Below the pieces are notes generated by a model. That model saw only the letters and a list, made by a program, of their open reading frames with translations. It was not told where the DNA came from and did not search any database. DNA of 64,000 nt, from the NCBI GenBank assembly GCA_025353725.1, contig JANXOF010000053.1, positions 62,001 through 126,000 on the forward strand, read 5' to 3'. The stretch comes from Polyangiaceae bacterium (GTDB lineage: Bacteria > Myxococcota_A > Polyangia > Polyangiales > Polyangiaceae). This document shows positions 50,971 through 60,004 of the stretch, one piece after another. Position 1 is the first letter of the stretch; each line of letters begins with the position of its first letter. The translations under genes and the position numbers were made by a program.

Positions 50971-52617
50971 TCACGATGGGACCTCAGGCGCAGCGGGCTC
51001 GGCGGGTTCAGGGTCGCCTGGTTGAGCGACCGCGTCGTCCACTGGTCGGACGAGTTCTGCATGCGGGTCGGGCTGCGTGGCGTGTGCCTCTGCGGTTAGA
51101 CGCGCCGCGTGCTCCTGCGTCAGCGCTTGGCGGAGGGCGTCGAGCTCGTCGCGCGCACGCCCAAGTTCGCCCTCGTGCTCTCGAACGTTCGGCATGGCTT
51201 CGGGCGGTGCGCTCGCACGAGCCAAGACTTTCTCGTTCTCGAGCTCCTGGATTCGCCACGCCTGCGCCGCGTGTTCCCCCTCGCGCCGTGCGATATCGAG
51301 GGCGAGTTCGTCCAGCTTGAGGCATAGGCGAGCTACCTCGAGCGAGGGGTCGACGGACGGCGCCGCCTCGAACTGCAAGCCCGCCCCCCCCATCGCCGCG
51401 TTCGCCGCGTTCGCGTCCCGCGCCTCCTCGAGCGACGCAAGCAGTTCGCGAATAAGTCGCTCGCGCCGTGCGAGCTCGGATTCCAGCGACGCGACAACGC
51501 GTGCTCTCTCGCGAAGCTGCTCCTCGATGCGCGCGGTGTCGAACGCACACGACTCCATGACAAAGTCGGCCTTGGCGAGGTGCTCCGCGAGCGTGCTCTC
51601 CGCGAGCTCGGCGCGAGCCCTTTGGTCATCGCGCTCGAGACTGCTTTCCTCGGCCCCGAGCAGCCGCCGCTCGAGCACACCGAGCGCCAGCTGTGCGGAG
51701 TTCAGGACTTCTTCGAGTTCGCGCGCTCGCCTTTCGGCGGCATCACGTTCGCGTCGGAGCGATTCGTTCGGACCACTCTGAAACTCCACGAGAGCTGAGA
51801 CGACAGGAAGAGCTACCGGAATAGGTCGTTCGACTTGAACAATCGCGTAGGGGTCAAGCGCAATGGGCGACGGTAAAGCGCGACCTGCGACGACCACGAA
51901 CACCCCCGGCGGCTCGGGGTCAACGAGATGCGTTTCGACGCTGACGGCGCGATCGTCGCTCGCCCCGAGCAGGGCGAAAACGACACCCTCGAACGGCAGC
52001 ACGCCCGTCATCGCCACGCTCTCGAACTGGAGCGCGAAGAGGTCGTAAAGTTCCGTGTAATCCACAGCCGCCGCGGCAAGCTCTGGAAAATCCGACGTCT
52101 CCACCTCACCCGCGCGCGCGCGGCCCATCGCGACCACAGCGCCCCGCGCGTCGACCACCCGCCGGAGCCGAGCGACAATTTCGGCGGGATCGCGGAGTAC
52201 GCCGAGGTCCGGAATCACGACGAGGTCGAAGGCGCCGTCACGGACGTCAAAATCCTCGCGCAGCGTGCGGACTGACACGCCCCGGGGGAGAACGTCGCCC
52301 ATGCGCGCGATGCGATCCGACGGGGGCCCCGCCGCGTTGACCGTTGGCGTTAGGTAGAGGTGCACCGAGCGCGCACCGAGTTCGAGAAGCCGCGCATGAA
52401 AGTGAGCGTGGGACGTTGGGCTCCCGTCGCCAATCACGGCAACGCGCGCGCCCTCCACGAGCGGTTCCACGTACACCGACAGAGCCGCGACGACTGACGC
52501 GCGGCTTCCGGAAACGTGCGGGTTCGCCGAAGCCATCCGTTCGCGGTCCGCGTTGTACGGATCGGACGAATCACACAAATCAGACGCATCAAACAGATCT
52601 GAGCGATCAGAGGCCAT
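50971..52617 (-). CDS. Methyltransferase-like protein with long coiled coil
   Basis: 548 residues from the ATG at 52617; an internal ATG at 52536 would remove the repeat. After an ASD/RSD-type repeat, residues about 45-290 resemble a class I SAM methyltransferase fold (VEGARVAVIGDGSPTS, FDLVVIPDLGVLRDP, VDARGAVVAMGRA) with a weak SAM motif. Residues about 290-515 are a strongly charged coiled coil (RRERDAAERRARELEEVLNS, ERARVVASLESELARRERLI), and the tail is Pro/Glu-rich. Function unknown. The start overlaps the end of the upstream membrane-protein gene by about 11 bp. Confidence 0.7.
   Translation of the reverse strand: MASDRSDLFDASDLCDSSDPYNADRERMASANPHVSGSRASVVAALSVYVEPLVEGARVAVIGDGSPTSHAHFHARLLELGARSVHLYLTPTVNAAGPPSDRIARMGDVLPRGVSVRTLREDFDVRDGAFDLVVIPDLGVLRDPAEIVARLRRVVDARGAVVAMGRARAGEVETSDFPELAAAAVDYTELYDLFALQFESVAMTGVLPFEGVVFALLGASDDRAVSVETHLVDPEPPGVFVVVAGRALPSPIALDPYAIVQVERPIPVALPVVSALVEFQSGPNESLRRERDAAERRARELEEVLNSAQLALGVLERRLLGAEESSLERDDQRARAELAESTLAEHLAKADFVMESCAFDTARIEEQLRERARVVASLESELARRERLIRELLASLEEARDANAANAAMGGAGLQFEAAPSVDPSLEVARLCLKLDELALDIARREGEHAAQAWRIQELENEKVLARASAPPEAMPNVREHEGELGRARDELDALRQALTQEHAARLTAEAHATQPDPHAELVRPVDDAVAQPGDPEPAEPAAPEVPS
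52561..52614 (-). repeat. Six tandem 9-bp units encoding xxD
   Basis: Units ATCGGACGA, ATCACACAA, ATCAGACGC, ATCAAACAG, ATCTGAGCG, ATCAGAGGC on the + strand; each begins ATC. On the coding strand they follow directly after the ATG and give ASD-RSD-LFD-ASD-LCD-SSD at residues 2-19 of the coiled-coil protein. Confidence 0.85.
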
Positions 52618-54508
52618 GGTCGAGGCGCGTCGTTATATCACGGAGTAGACGACGGGGCGGCACTCGGCGATCGGAGCATCGGCTTGCGGCTCGAGCCGCG
52701 CGCGCACTGGCGACGCGGTCCGAGCGGCGCTTCCCCTCGAGTCCGCGCACAAGGCGCGCGAGGAGCCTCGCGGCTTCAAACGACGTGGGCGCACGAGGCG
52801 TGAGGCGAAGCACCTTTTCCTCGGGCGAGCGACCTGGCACGAGTCGCAGGCCTGGGGCCAACAGGGCAATCTTGGACGCCGCTTCCGAGCCGTCGTCGAA
52901 CCGCACGAGTACTTCGGGGAGTGCCGCAGGCGCCCCGGGCTCGAGGCTCGTCAGCGCGAGTTCAATCGCACGCAAGCCGGGAATGCTATCGACGGGAGCG
53001 CACGCGAGGCGGACCTCATCGAAGCTCGACGTGCCCTCACGGAAGCGCGCGAGGCAGTGAACCTTGGCATGCGTCAAGTCGACAAGCGTGGAAAGCTTGT
53101 CGCGCACGGGCGCGAGAACGCTAGCCGCAAGCTCGCCAGGTGTCCGCGGCCATTGCGCACGCGTCCCCGTGACAAAAAGAGGAACGAGCACGCTTGCCAC
53201 CAGAGGCACGGCCATCACTATGCCCGCGACATGGGTCCGCAGTAGGAGTGTGATCGCGGTCAAAAGAAAAGCGATTCCGAGGATTACTTTTTTGCCGGCG
53301 GAAGTTCCGCCGTCGAGTGCGTCACCCGGCTCAGCAGCCGTTCGACGCGACGCAAACACCTCGGCGTCGGCCACCACCCGCCAGCGCCCCGGACCGCGCG
53401 GCTTCGCTATCGGCACGGGCGAGCGGTACGCCGCCAGCGCCATGGCGACCACGACGAGAAGTGCCCCATACGCGGGTGTTCCCCAGAGCAGCACGCCAAG
53501 CGAACCGGCCGACGAAGCTCCGTACGCCCACGGGCGGAGGTCGGCGCAGTCGCGAAGCGGAAGAAGCCGCAGCGGAAAAAACCGTAGCGGAAAGAGCCGT
53601 AGCGGGACGAGAGGTCGCGGGCGAGCGGCGTGCGCCTCGCAGCCTCGCGTGACGAATCCCACTTTCGCTCGCAGCGCGAAGGCAAGCGCTCCTGCGAAGG
53701 CGGCAAACGCGAACGCGACCAGCACGTCAGGAACGCGGTTTGCGGCGAGCGGCGGCGCGACCGTCAGCGCCAGCGGGGTGCGCAAGTCAGCTGAGAGAAC
53801 GCGCGGGAACGCCTTCGGGTCGACGCGCGCGGCCCACACCACCGATTCGCCTCGCGGGACATGAGCGCGCACGAGCTCGAGCTCGTCTTTGGAAGGGGTG
53901 CGACGCAGCGTGGCGAGTGTGGTCTCCGCGTGCTCCAACGAGTCCGCCTGGGGCTCCGTGGGCGAAACCGGGAGCTCAAAAACCACGCGCGCGCCGTCAT
54001 GTCCCTCTGCCGCGGGAGGCGCCGTCCACGCAAGGCGCCACATGGCGCCATCACGGGTCAGGGTTTTTGTGCTCACGAGGTCGAGCGCGTAGGACACGTC
54101 AACGACAAACTCACCTCGGGCTAGTCCGCGCGGTTCGTCGACGTTCACGTGCAACGATCCGGGAGCGTTTTGCGTGGCGACGACTTGAACTTCGCCTCCT
54201 TTTTCTGGATATACGCCCGAAGCGGTCACGCCCTCGCCACGCGGGTCGAGTCCCGTGACGTCGAAAGCCTTCACGCGAGTCGCCCCCACGCGGTAGCGAA
54301 GGTGGTGGCGAACGGTCGCTACGCCATCCGTGCCGACGGCAAACCGGATGTCTTCGGAGATCGACCGAAGCTCGTCCGACCCGCGCGCCTGGGCGCCGGG
54401 GACCTTAGAAGAGCTCGCGATGCCGAACGCAAACGCCACGAAAGCAAAGGTAACCGCTGAGCGTGTCGCCACGGAACTACACTTACCCACATCACCGCGC
54501 GGCACCAA
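52607..54508 (-). CDS. Secreted/membrane protein with tandem PLRxx repeats, unknown function
   Basis: About 633 residues; the start codon is uncertain (TTG 54508, GTG 54505, GTG 54472). A signal-like hydrophobic N-terminus (ATRSAVTFAFVAFAFGIASS) precedes a beta-rich extracytoplasmic domain of about 200 residues (RFAVGTDGVATVRHHLRYRV). It then has a membrane helix near DVLVAFAFAAFAGALAFAL, a basic repeat PLRLFPLRFFPLRLLPLRD, further membrane segments and a cytoplasmic tail. The order loosely recalls DUF2207-type proteins, but I could not confirm this. It is between a lipoprotein gene (58 bp upstream) and the coiled-coil gene. Confidence 0.65.
   Translation of the reverse strand: MVPRGDVGKCSSVATRSAVTFAFVAFAFGIASSSKVPGAQARGSDELRSISEDIRFAVGTDGVATVRHHLRYRVGATRVKAFDVTGLDPRGEGVTASGVYPEKGGEVQVVATQNAPGSLHVNVDEPRGLARGEFVVDVSYALDLVSTKTLTRDGAMWRLAWTAPPAAEGHDGARVVFELPVSPTEPQADSLEHAETTLATLRRTPSKDELELVRAHVPRGESVVWAARVDPKAFPRVLSADLRTPLALTVAPPLAANRVPDVLVAFAFAAFAGALAFALRAKVGFVTRGCEAHAARPRPLVPLRLFPLRFFPLRLLPLRDCADLRPWAYGASSAGSLGVLLWGTPAYGALLVVVAMALAAYRSPVPIAKPRGPGRWRVVADAEVFASRRTAAEPGDALDGGTSAGKKVILGIAFLLTAITLLLRTHVAGIVMAVPLVASVLVPLFVTGTRAQWPRTPGELAASVLAPVRDKLSTLVDLTHAKVHCLARFREGTSSFDEVRLACAPVDSIPGLRAIELALTSLEPGAPAALPEVLVRFDDGSEAASKIALLAPGLRLVPGRSPEEKVLRLTPRAPTSFEAARLLARLVRGLEGKRRSDRVASARAARAASRCSDRRVPPRRLLRDITTRLDHGL
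53551..53610 (-). repeat. Four tandem 15-bp units encoding PLRxx
   Basis: Units of consensus GCCGTAGCGGAAAGA (+ strand) at 53551, 53566, 53581 and 53596. In the minus-strand reading they give PLRLF, PLRFF, PLRLL and a diverged unit, a basic stretch before a membrane segment. Being a multiple of three, unit changes keep the frame. Confidence 0.8.
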
Positions 54509-54566
54509 GTTTGCGGCAACAAGGGCGAATCCGCCTCCATGACGCCTCGCTGTCGCGACGGCCGCC

Positions 54567-56558
54567 CTAACGTGTCATCACGACTTTAACGATGTCTTCG
54601 ATCGCCGCGCGGGAAACCTTCAGCCTCGCCACCGCCGACCCACCGGGCGACGCCTCTGAAGGCCTCTCAGCGCGCGTCGCAACCACGACGGGGTTCGCGC
54701 CCTTTGAGGGTAGGTCCCCGCGCGTTCCGTAGGCCGACCTGGCCACCCCGTCGCGTGAGTTCGGGTGGAGCGCGGTGAAGACGAGCAGGCCGCGCAGCGT
54801 CGCCAACATCGCCCCCGTCGCTTGAACGTCTCGAAGCTCGTCGGCGTACGGCGCGAACCGCAGCGTTCCCGCGTGCGAGGCTGTCGAAAGGGCACCCAAC
54901 GCTTTCTCAGCGAGAAGCGAGGGGTCGAGACCAACGGCGAGCCACGTACGGCCCTGGTCGGGCACGGCAAGGACATGAATCACGAGCGGGGCACGCACTC
55001 GCTTCGCGGGCCTTGCCTTTGGCTGAGCGCTACCTGGATGCACCGGGAACGACGAGGAAAGGTCGCGGTCGGAGGAGGCAAGCCTGACCGCAAGGTGCAC
55101 GGTCTCGTTGGGCAACCGGACATTTTTCGAACCCGGGGGCGGCGCGATTCGTAGCGTCGCGAGGGTCTTTCCATAACCCCGCGACTTCGCCCACGCGGCG
55201 AAGGAAGGCCGTCCCCAAAGCTGCGCCCAGTCTCTGAGAATGGAACCCACGTTCGTCACGGGTTCGTCGACTTGCACCAGCTGCCAACCTAACACTTGCT
55301 CCACGAGCGCGCGGCCGGCGACGCCGTTCGCGTCCTCAACACCTGCCTTATGCGCGTTCACAAACGCTCGGTCGACCGCGGCGGCGTCGTGGCCCTTCGC
55401 ATACACGAGACGGCCCGTGAAGAGACCGAGCGTGCGATCGACCAGGAGCTCGCGGAGCGGCGTGCGAACGTCTTCAGGCATGCCCATCGTCTGCGTGGTC
55501 TCCGCGAGGGCGTTACGAAGAAGCTCCTTCGGGTGCACCAAGAGCTCTGGAGCGACACCTCTCCCGAACCCTGCAAGATCGCTCTCGGCGGGGAGGTGCC
55601 AAAACGTCTGAGGGGGGACATCGGCCGTCGAAGCGTCCGACGTGGCGATTTTCGCAATCGTACTTTGGGCGGTCTGAAACTCGAGTTTCAGCGTGGTTTC
55701 GAGCCCGTCTCCGCCGAGCTGCGCGTCGAGCGTCAGGCGCGCCGCGTCCCTCACGAAGTCCACCAACTCGTTTACGCCCGCGTCGACGAGCTGGGCCAGC
55801 GAAGGGCTCGACGAGCCGAGCATCGAGCGCGCCATCGCAGGGAGTGCCTGCCGGAATTGCAGGAGAGGCTCCCGCACCGCACCAGGCATGAGCTCGACGT
55901 GGAGATCGGACGGCCAACTCTTTCGCGGAAGAGTACGCGTCAAGTAGGAAGCTAGGACGTCGACAGCCTCGGGCTCTCCGCACACGAGCCGAGCTCCCCC
56001 ATAGGCGTGGGCAAGCACGCACCAGGCAGACGCGTCGTGATCGTCACCGTGCGCCCCGCGTCCGATTCCCTCGACGTGCAACGCGCCGTTTTTTTCATCG
56101 GTCAGCGTGTGCGTCGTTTGAAGTTTCGCCTTCGCGTCCTCGAACGACGTGACCGCGACGGCCACAGCAAGGAGCGGCTTTGGAGTTCCAGAACCGGCCG
56201 CAAGAGCGATAGCGCCGTCCACCGGCTGAGAAAGGTCGACCGCGCTCGCCACGCTCTCGTCGGTGATTGAACGCACCAACTCGGCGCCGCCGGGGAGCGG
56301 GAGCTTGCTCCAGGCCTTCAACGTGGCCAGCATCGATTCCGCTTTCGCGACGCGCGCCACGAGCACGAGACCCGCGGGCTCAGGCACCAACGTCACGTCC
56401 GGCGGCGTCTCACGCGGTTGACCGACCGCGGGCGCGGCCACCACCGGGCGGGCGGGCGCCGACGGCGGCTGCCCACAAGCCAAAAGCGCCGTCAGCCCCA
56501 TCGAAAGCGCGAAGAGTGAGCATGTAACGGGAGCTGGGCGATTAGACAAGGGGCGCAT
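54567..56558 (-). CDS. Large lipoprotein of unknown function
   Basis: About 663 residues from the ATG at 56558. Longer frames upstream run antisense to uvrD and are rejected. Lipoprotein signal with lipobox TALLACG. The mature part has mixed alpha/beta composition with no internal membrane segment. It includes PDVTLVPEPAGLVLVARVAK near the start and a conserved-looking LRDWAQLWGRPSFAAWAKSRG. I do not recognise a family. It is first in a codirectional run (lipoprotein, membrane protein, coiled-coil, dnaJ, fliI-like) and divergent from uvrD. Confidence 0.7.
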   Translation of the reverse strand: MRPLSNRPAPVTCSLFALSMGLTALLACGQPPSAPARPVVAAPAVGQPRETPPDVTLVPEPAGLVLVARVAKAESMLATLKAWSKLPLPGGAELVRSITDESVASAVDLSQPVDGAIALAAGSGTPKPLLAVAVAVTSFEDAKAKLQTTHTLTDEKNGALHVEGIGRGAHGDDHDASAWCVLAHAYGGARLVCGEPEAVDVLASYLTRTLPRKSWPSDLHVELMPGAVREPLLQFRQALPAMARSMLGSSSPSLAQLVDAGVNELVDFVRDAARLTLDAQLGGDGLETTLKLEFQTAQSTIAKIATSDASTADVPPQTFWHLPAESDLAGFGRGVAPELLVHPKELLRNALAETTQTMGMPEDVRTPLRELLVDRTLGLFTGRLVYAKGHDAAAVDRAFVNAHKAGVEDANGVAGRALVEQVLGWQLVQVDEPVTNVGSILRDWAQLWGRPSFAAWAKSRGYGKTLATLRIAPPPGSKNVRLPNETVHLAVRLASSDRDLSSSFPVHPGSAQPKARPAKRVRAPLVIHVLAVPDQGRTWLAVGLDPSLLAEKALGALSTASHAGTLRFAPYADELRDVQATGAMLATLRGLLVFTALHPNSRDGVARSAYGTRGDLPSKGANPVVVATRAERPSEASPGGSAVARLKVSRAAIEDIVKVVMTR

Positions 56559-56685
56559 GCGGGCGCGAGAATACCGGGTAGCGCCCAGCGCTCGGCTTGG
56601 AATCGTCCGACGGCTGGCGCGTCCATCTTTTCTCCGGCCCGGACCCGTGTGTACGTCCGCCTTCACTACCGTGGCAGCACCCCGA

Positions 56686-58746
56686 ATGAACCCCGCCCAG
56701 GAAGAGGCGGTCGAGCACCAAAATGGGCCTCTCCTCGTTCTCGCGGGCGCGGGGTCGGGCAAAACGCGTGTCATCACCCACCGAATCGCACGGCTCATGG
56801 AGCGCGGCGTTCCCGCGCATATGATTTGCGCGCTCACGTTCACGAACAAGGCCGCCGGCGAGATGGCCGAGCGCGTCTCCCACCTCATTAAGGAGCGCCG
56901 CCTCGGCGGAAGGGAGCACGGAAAGGGAATCGTCATCTCGACCTTCCACTCGTTCGGCCTGATGGTCCTCGGCCGCGAGCGGAAGTCGCTCGGCGGAACG
57001 TTTACGATCTTCGATCAAGGTGATTGCCTATCGGCCGTAAAAGAGATCTTGAGCCGAACGGACGCCGGTAAGAAGTTCGACGCCGCCGCCATCGTGACGC
57101 GTATCTCAAATGCGAAAAACGCGTTTATCTCTGCTGAGGAATTCGCCGAGCGGGAGGGCGACGACTACGACGAGATGACCAAGCTCGTTTACCCGCGCTA
57201 CCAAAGTGCGCTCAAAAGCTTCCGCGCGTTCGACTTCGACGACCTCGTCTGCGAAGTCGGCCGGCTGTGGAAAGAGCGCGAAGACATCCGCGACCGGTGG
57301 CAAAAAGAGTTCTTGTACGTCCTCGTGGACGAATACCAAGATACGAACCGAGCGCAACTCGAGGTGCTACGGCTCCTCAGCGATCGGCACAAGAATATTT
57401 GCGTGGTCGGAGACGACGACCAATCCATCTACGCGTGGCGCGGCGCTGACGTGCGGAACATTCTTGACTTCGACGAACAATTCCCGGGCGCAAAGGTCGT
57501 CAAACTCGAGCAAAACTACCGGTCGACGGCGCCGATTTTGGCCGTCGCAAATGCCGTTATTGCGAAGCGTGCAGACTCCAAGTATAAAAAGTCGCTCTTC
57601 ACCGACAAGCCTGGCGGGGAGAAAGTTCGATTAGGCGTCGCCGCAAGTCCCGAAGCCGAAGCGGCTTACGTCGCGCGCGAACTGCGGCGCATCATTCGCG
57701 AGGAGGGGCGGAAGCCAAAAGACTGCGCGATTCTCTATCGCTCAAACGGTCAGGCCAAGCTCCTCGAAGAGCAACTCCGTGAGCAAGGCGTTGCCTACCG
57801 TATGATCGGCGGGCAGCAATTTTTCGAGCGAAAAGAGGTAAAAGACATCCTCGCCTACTTGAAAGTTGCACTCAATCGTGCCGACGAAATCAGCCTGAGG
57901 CGCGTTCTCAATTATCCGCCGCGGGGGATTGGCGACACCACCGTCGAGAAGCTCTCGCAGCACGCACTCGGGAAAGGCTGGTCGATGTGGGAGGCCATCG
58001 AACGGGTCGACGGTCTCGACGGCATTCCCACCGGTGCGCGCGAGGGTTGCGCCCAACTCGAGCGTATTGTGTCCGACCTTCGGAAACAGCTTATGGTCGA
58101 CCGCGCGAAGGCAAGCTCGGTGGCACGCGACTTATGCCAAGTTATCGGACTTCGCAAAGACATCGACCATACGTCGACGTCGACCAACGCGGCAACGCGG
58201 CGGTGGAGCAACGTCGAAGGAATTTTAGGCGTCTTCGCACGACGCGAAGCCCGCGTGACAGCCAAAGGACAAGACGACACGGCGGAGCGCGAGCTCATGA
58301 GCTTTTTGCATTCGCTCACGTTGCAAATGGACACGGAGGAGGAAGACCCCGGGAACGTCGTCACACTCTCGACGTTGCACGGAAGCAAAGGACTCGAATT
58401 CGATGTGGTCTTTCTTATCGGCTGCGAGGAAGGCCTGATTCCGCACCAGCGAACCCTCGACGTGAAGGCCTCGGACACGACAGTCCAAGACGTCGAAGAA
58501 GAGCGACGCCTCTTCTACGTAGGCGTCACGCGCGCGAGGCAGCGACTCGACATGACGCGCTGCAAATTCAGAGTGTCACGCGGAAAACCAATGCCGCGTA
58601 CGCCCTGCCGTTTCCTGATGGACATTCCCGACGAGCTCATCGAGCCCTTCGAGGTCAAAGACGCCGCGATGATGACCACCGACGCCATGCAGGAGCAGGC
58701 CACGAACCTACTCGCCATGCTCAACTCACTGGGCGGCAAGACCTGA
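56686..58746 (+). CDS. uvrD: UvrD/PcrA/Rep-family DNA helicase
   Basis: About 686 residues from the ATG at 56686 (MNPAQEEAVEHQ, the standard start). Superfamily 1 3'-5' helicase used in excision repair and fork restart. Motif Ia LTFTNKAAGEMAERV, Walker A LAGAGSGKTR near 20-28, Walker B VLVDEYQDTNRAQ, QxxR motif GDDDQSIYAWRGA, LEQNYRSTAPIL, TLHGSKGLEFDVVF and GVTRARQRL are all present. Size is slightly below E. coli UvrD, close to Rep/PcrA. No LexA box was seen upstream. Confidence 0.94.
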   Translation: MNPAQEEAVEHQNGPLLVLAGAGSGKTRVITHRIARLMERGVPAHMICALTFTNKAAGEMAERVSHLIKERRLGGREHGKGIVISTFHSFGLMVLGRERKSLGGTFTIFDQGDCLSAVKEILSRTDAGKKFDAAAIVTRISNAKNAFISAEEFAEREGDDYDEMTKLVYPRYQSALKSFRAFDFDDLVCEVGRLWKEREDIRDRWQKEFLYVLVDEYQDTNRAQLEVLRLLSDRHKNICVVGDDDQSIYAWRGADVRNILDFDEQFPGAKVVKLEQNYRSTAPILAVANAVIAKRADSKYKKSLFTDKPGGEKVRLGVAASPEAEAAYVARELRRIIREEGRKPKDCAILYRSNGQAKLLEEQLREQGVAYRMIGGQQFFERKEVKDILAYLKVALNRADEISLRRVLNYPPRGIGDTTVEKLSQHALGKGWSMWEAIERVDGLDGIPTGAREGCAQLERIVSDLRKQLMVDRAKASSVARDLCQVIGLRKDIDHTSTSTNAATRRWSNVEGILGVFARREARVTAKGQDDTAERELMSFLHSLTLQMDTEEEDPGNVVTLSTLHGSKGLEFDVVFLIGCEEGLIPHQRTLDVKASDTTVQDVEEERRLFYVGVTRARQRLDMTRCKFRVSRGKPMPRTPCRFLMDIPDELIEPFEVKDAAMMTTDAMQEQATNLLAMLNSLGGKT

Positions 58747-58844
58747 AAGAGGTTTAAGGAAGTTAGACTTAGGTTCAGCCAGCGCCGTCCCGAGCGAGCA
58801 TAGCTCTACGCGAATGCGTTCATTCTTACTTGGAGGTTCACCCC

Positions 58845-59447
58845 GTGAAGTTCAACGTACTCCCACCAATCGTCTCTTCTTTTCTTTTCTGCCGTCTCGT
58901 GAGCGTGACGGCGTTCGCCCAAGAGCGAGCTGCTGTAGAAGCGCCTGCTGAGACCTTGAAGCTGGCAGTTTTTGCCGACTTCTCCGAGTGCGGTCATTCA
59001 TTTCGTGACGCATGTGCACTCCAGATTCGTCACGATCCTAATATCGAGATAAGCCTCGCGAAGTCCCCGAACGCACCGGGAACGTGGAAGGGCTCTGCCG
59101 TCCGCAACGACTCCTTTTTAGGACTTGACGCATACGTCGACATTGAGGTTCAAAAAGTTATAGACCGTCGAATTTCAGAGGTTCCTCACTATGAAATCTC
59201 TGCTCGCGTGCGCAAGGCAGATGGCGCAATTATGATACCATGGGTAGGCGTTTCGTTTTTTGGAGAACCAAAGAACATTAATCGCGTCTTTGTGAGCGGA
59301 CCAGAGTTTGACAATGTCGACGCCGGTCTCTTCAAGGCGAAAATGTTTCTCTACGTGAATGCCCCGTTTGAATCCATCCCCGCGCTCCATCGCGAGGGAA
59401 GCAACGCGCTCTCGGATCGCGAAGACTCGGTGAGCGACGCGCGCTGA
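58845..59447 (+). CDS. Secreted hypothetical protein
   Basis: About 200 residues from a GTG at 58845; an ATG at 58830 would add five residues. Signal peptide VKFNVLPPIVSSFLFCRLVS then VTAFA-QERAA. The mature part (about 175 residues) has a beta-like pattern (KLAVFADFSECGHSFRDACA, GLDAYVDIEVQKVI, MIPWVGVSFFGEPKN) and two Cys that might pair. No family was recognised. AT content is higher than in core genes. A stem-loop follows the stop. Confidence 0.55.
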   Translation: MKFNVLPPIVSSFLFCRLVSVTAFAQERAAVEAPAETLKLAVFADFSECGHSFRDACALQIRHDPNIEISLAKSPNAPGTWKGSAVRNDSFLGLDAYVDIEVQKVIDRRISEVPHYEISARVRKADGAIMIPWVGVSFFGEPKNINRVFVSGPEFDNVDAGLFKAKMFLYVNAPFESIPALHREGSNALSDREDSVSDAR

Positions 59448-59450
59448 GTC

Positions 59451-59477
59451 ACCTGCCGCGCTGCCGGTCCGGCAGGT
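59451..59477 (+). terminator. Stem-loop after the secreted-protein gene
   Basis: ACCTGCCG (59451-59458) pairs perfectly with CGGCAGGT (59470-59477) around an 11-nt loop, four bases after the TGA. There is no T tract, so it may be a weak terminator or an mRNA 3' stabiliser. Confidence 0.45.
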
Positions 59478-59986
59478 CATCATTTGCATTGCTACCAGCG
59501 TCACGACCGCCTCCCGCGAGTGGCAGACCCGCTCCCTAGCATGCGAGGCCGGCGCGATAATTGGCGCGGTCACACTGAACGCGGTCTCTATCAATGCCGC
59601 AGAACAGAGGCGGGAAACCAAAACGTGTGGAGTTGACGGAAGCTCGAAACGCGCTCCAAACCGCCTCGTGGCGTGCAGGCGGATCGGACATACGCCGATA
59701 CGATGCGGCGGTCGGACGAAATTTCGCGAAAATTCGAGCGGTCGCGCGGTGCCTGGTAGCGGGCGAATGAAGGTGCCAAAGACCTATAGCGGCTTCGAGC
59801 ACGTTCTCGTGTGGATGCGACCCAAAGTTACAGGTCATGACACGCGAGTCGCCCCACGCAAAGGCACGACCTGACAAAACAGAACAGAGTAGGAGGCTAA
59901 ATTTTGCATTCTCCCTAGCTTGGGCGAGCTTCACTTGCGATGTGATAGCTTAGAAACGCCTCTATTGCCAAGACAGACACCTACGT

Positions 59987-60000
59987 GAGAGAGAGAGAGA
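59987..60000 (+). promoter_or_regulatory. GA-dinucleotide repeat acting as ribosome-binding site
   Basis: (GA)7 ends 4 bases before the ATG at 60005 and contains several GAGAG matches to the anti-Shine-Dalgarno. Slippage of this repeat would alter initiation of the lipoprotein gene. Confidence 0.4.
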
Positions 60001-60004
60001 CCCA

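Larger units (their letters stand above)
59448..60004. other. Intergenic region between two secreted-protein genes
   Basis: About 557 bp. It starts with an inverted repeat (listed) and ends with a GA-repeat ribosome-binding region. Long minus-strand frames here have no support. Confidence 0.35.

Noticed and set aside
56557-56685. Upstream extension of uvrD from 56557
   Set aside because: The standard UvrD start MNPAQEEAVE is at 56686 and the extension is antisense-overlapping the lipoprotein start.
56559-56936. N-terminal extension of the large lipoprotein to 56936
   Set aside because: It runs antisense to the start of uvrD, and a clear lipoprotein signal begins at 56558.
59536-59934. 132-residue minus-strand open frame in the gap after the secreted-protein gene
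   Set aside because: Composition is not protein-like (His, Cys and Arg scattered, no signal or domain), and no ribosome-binding site was seen.
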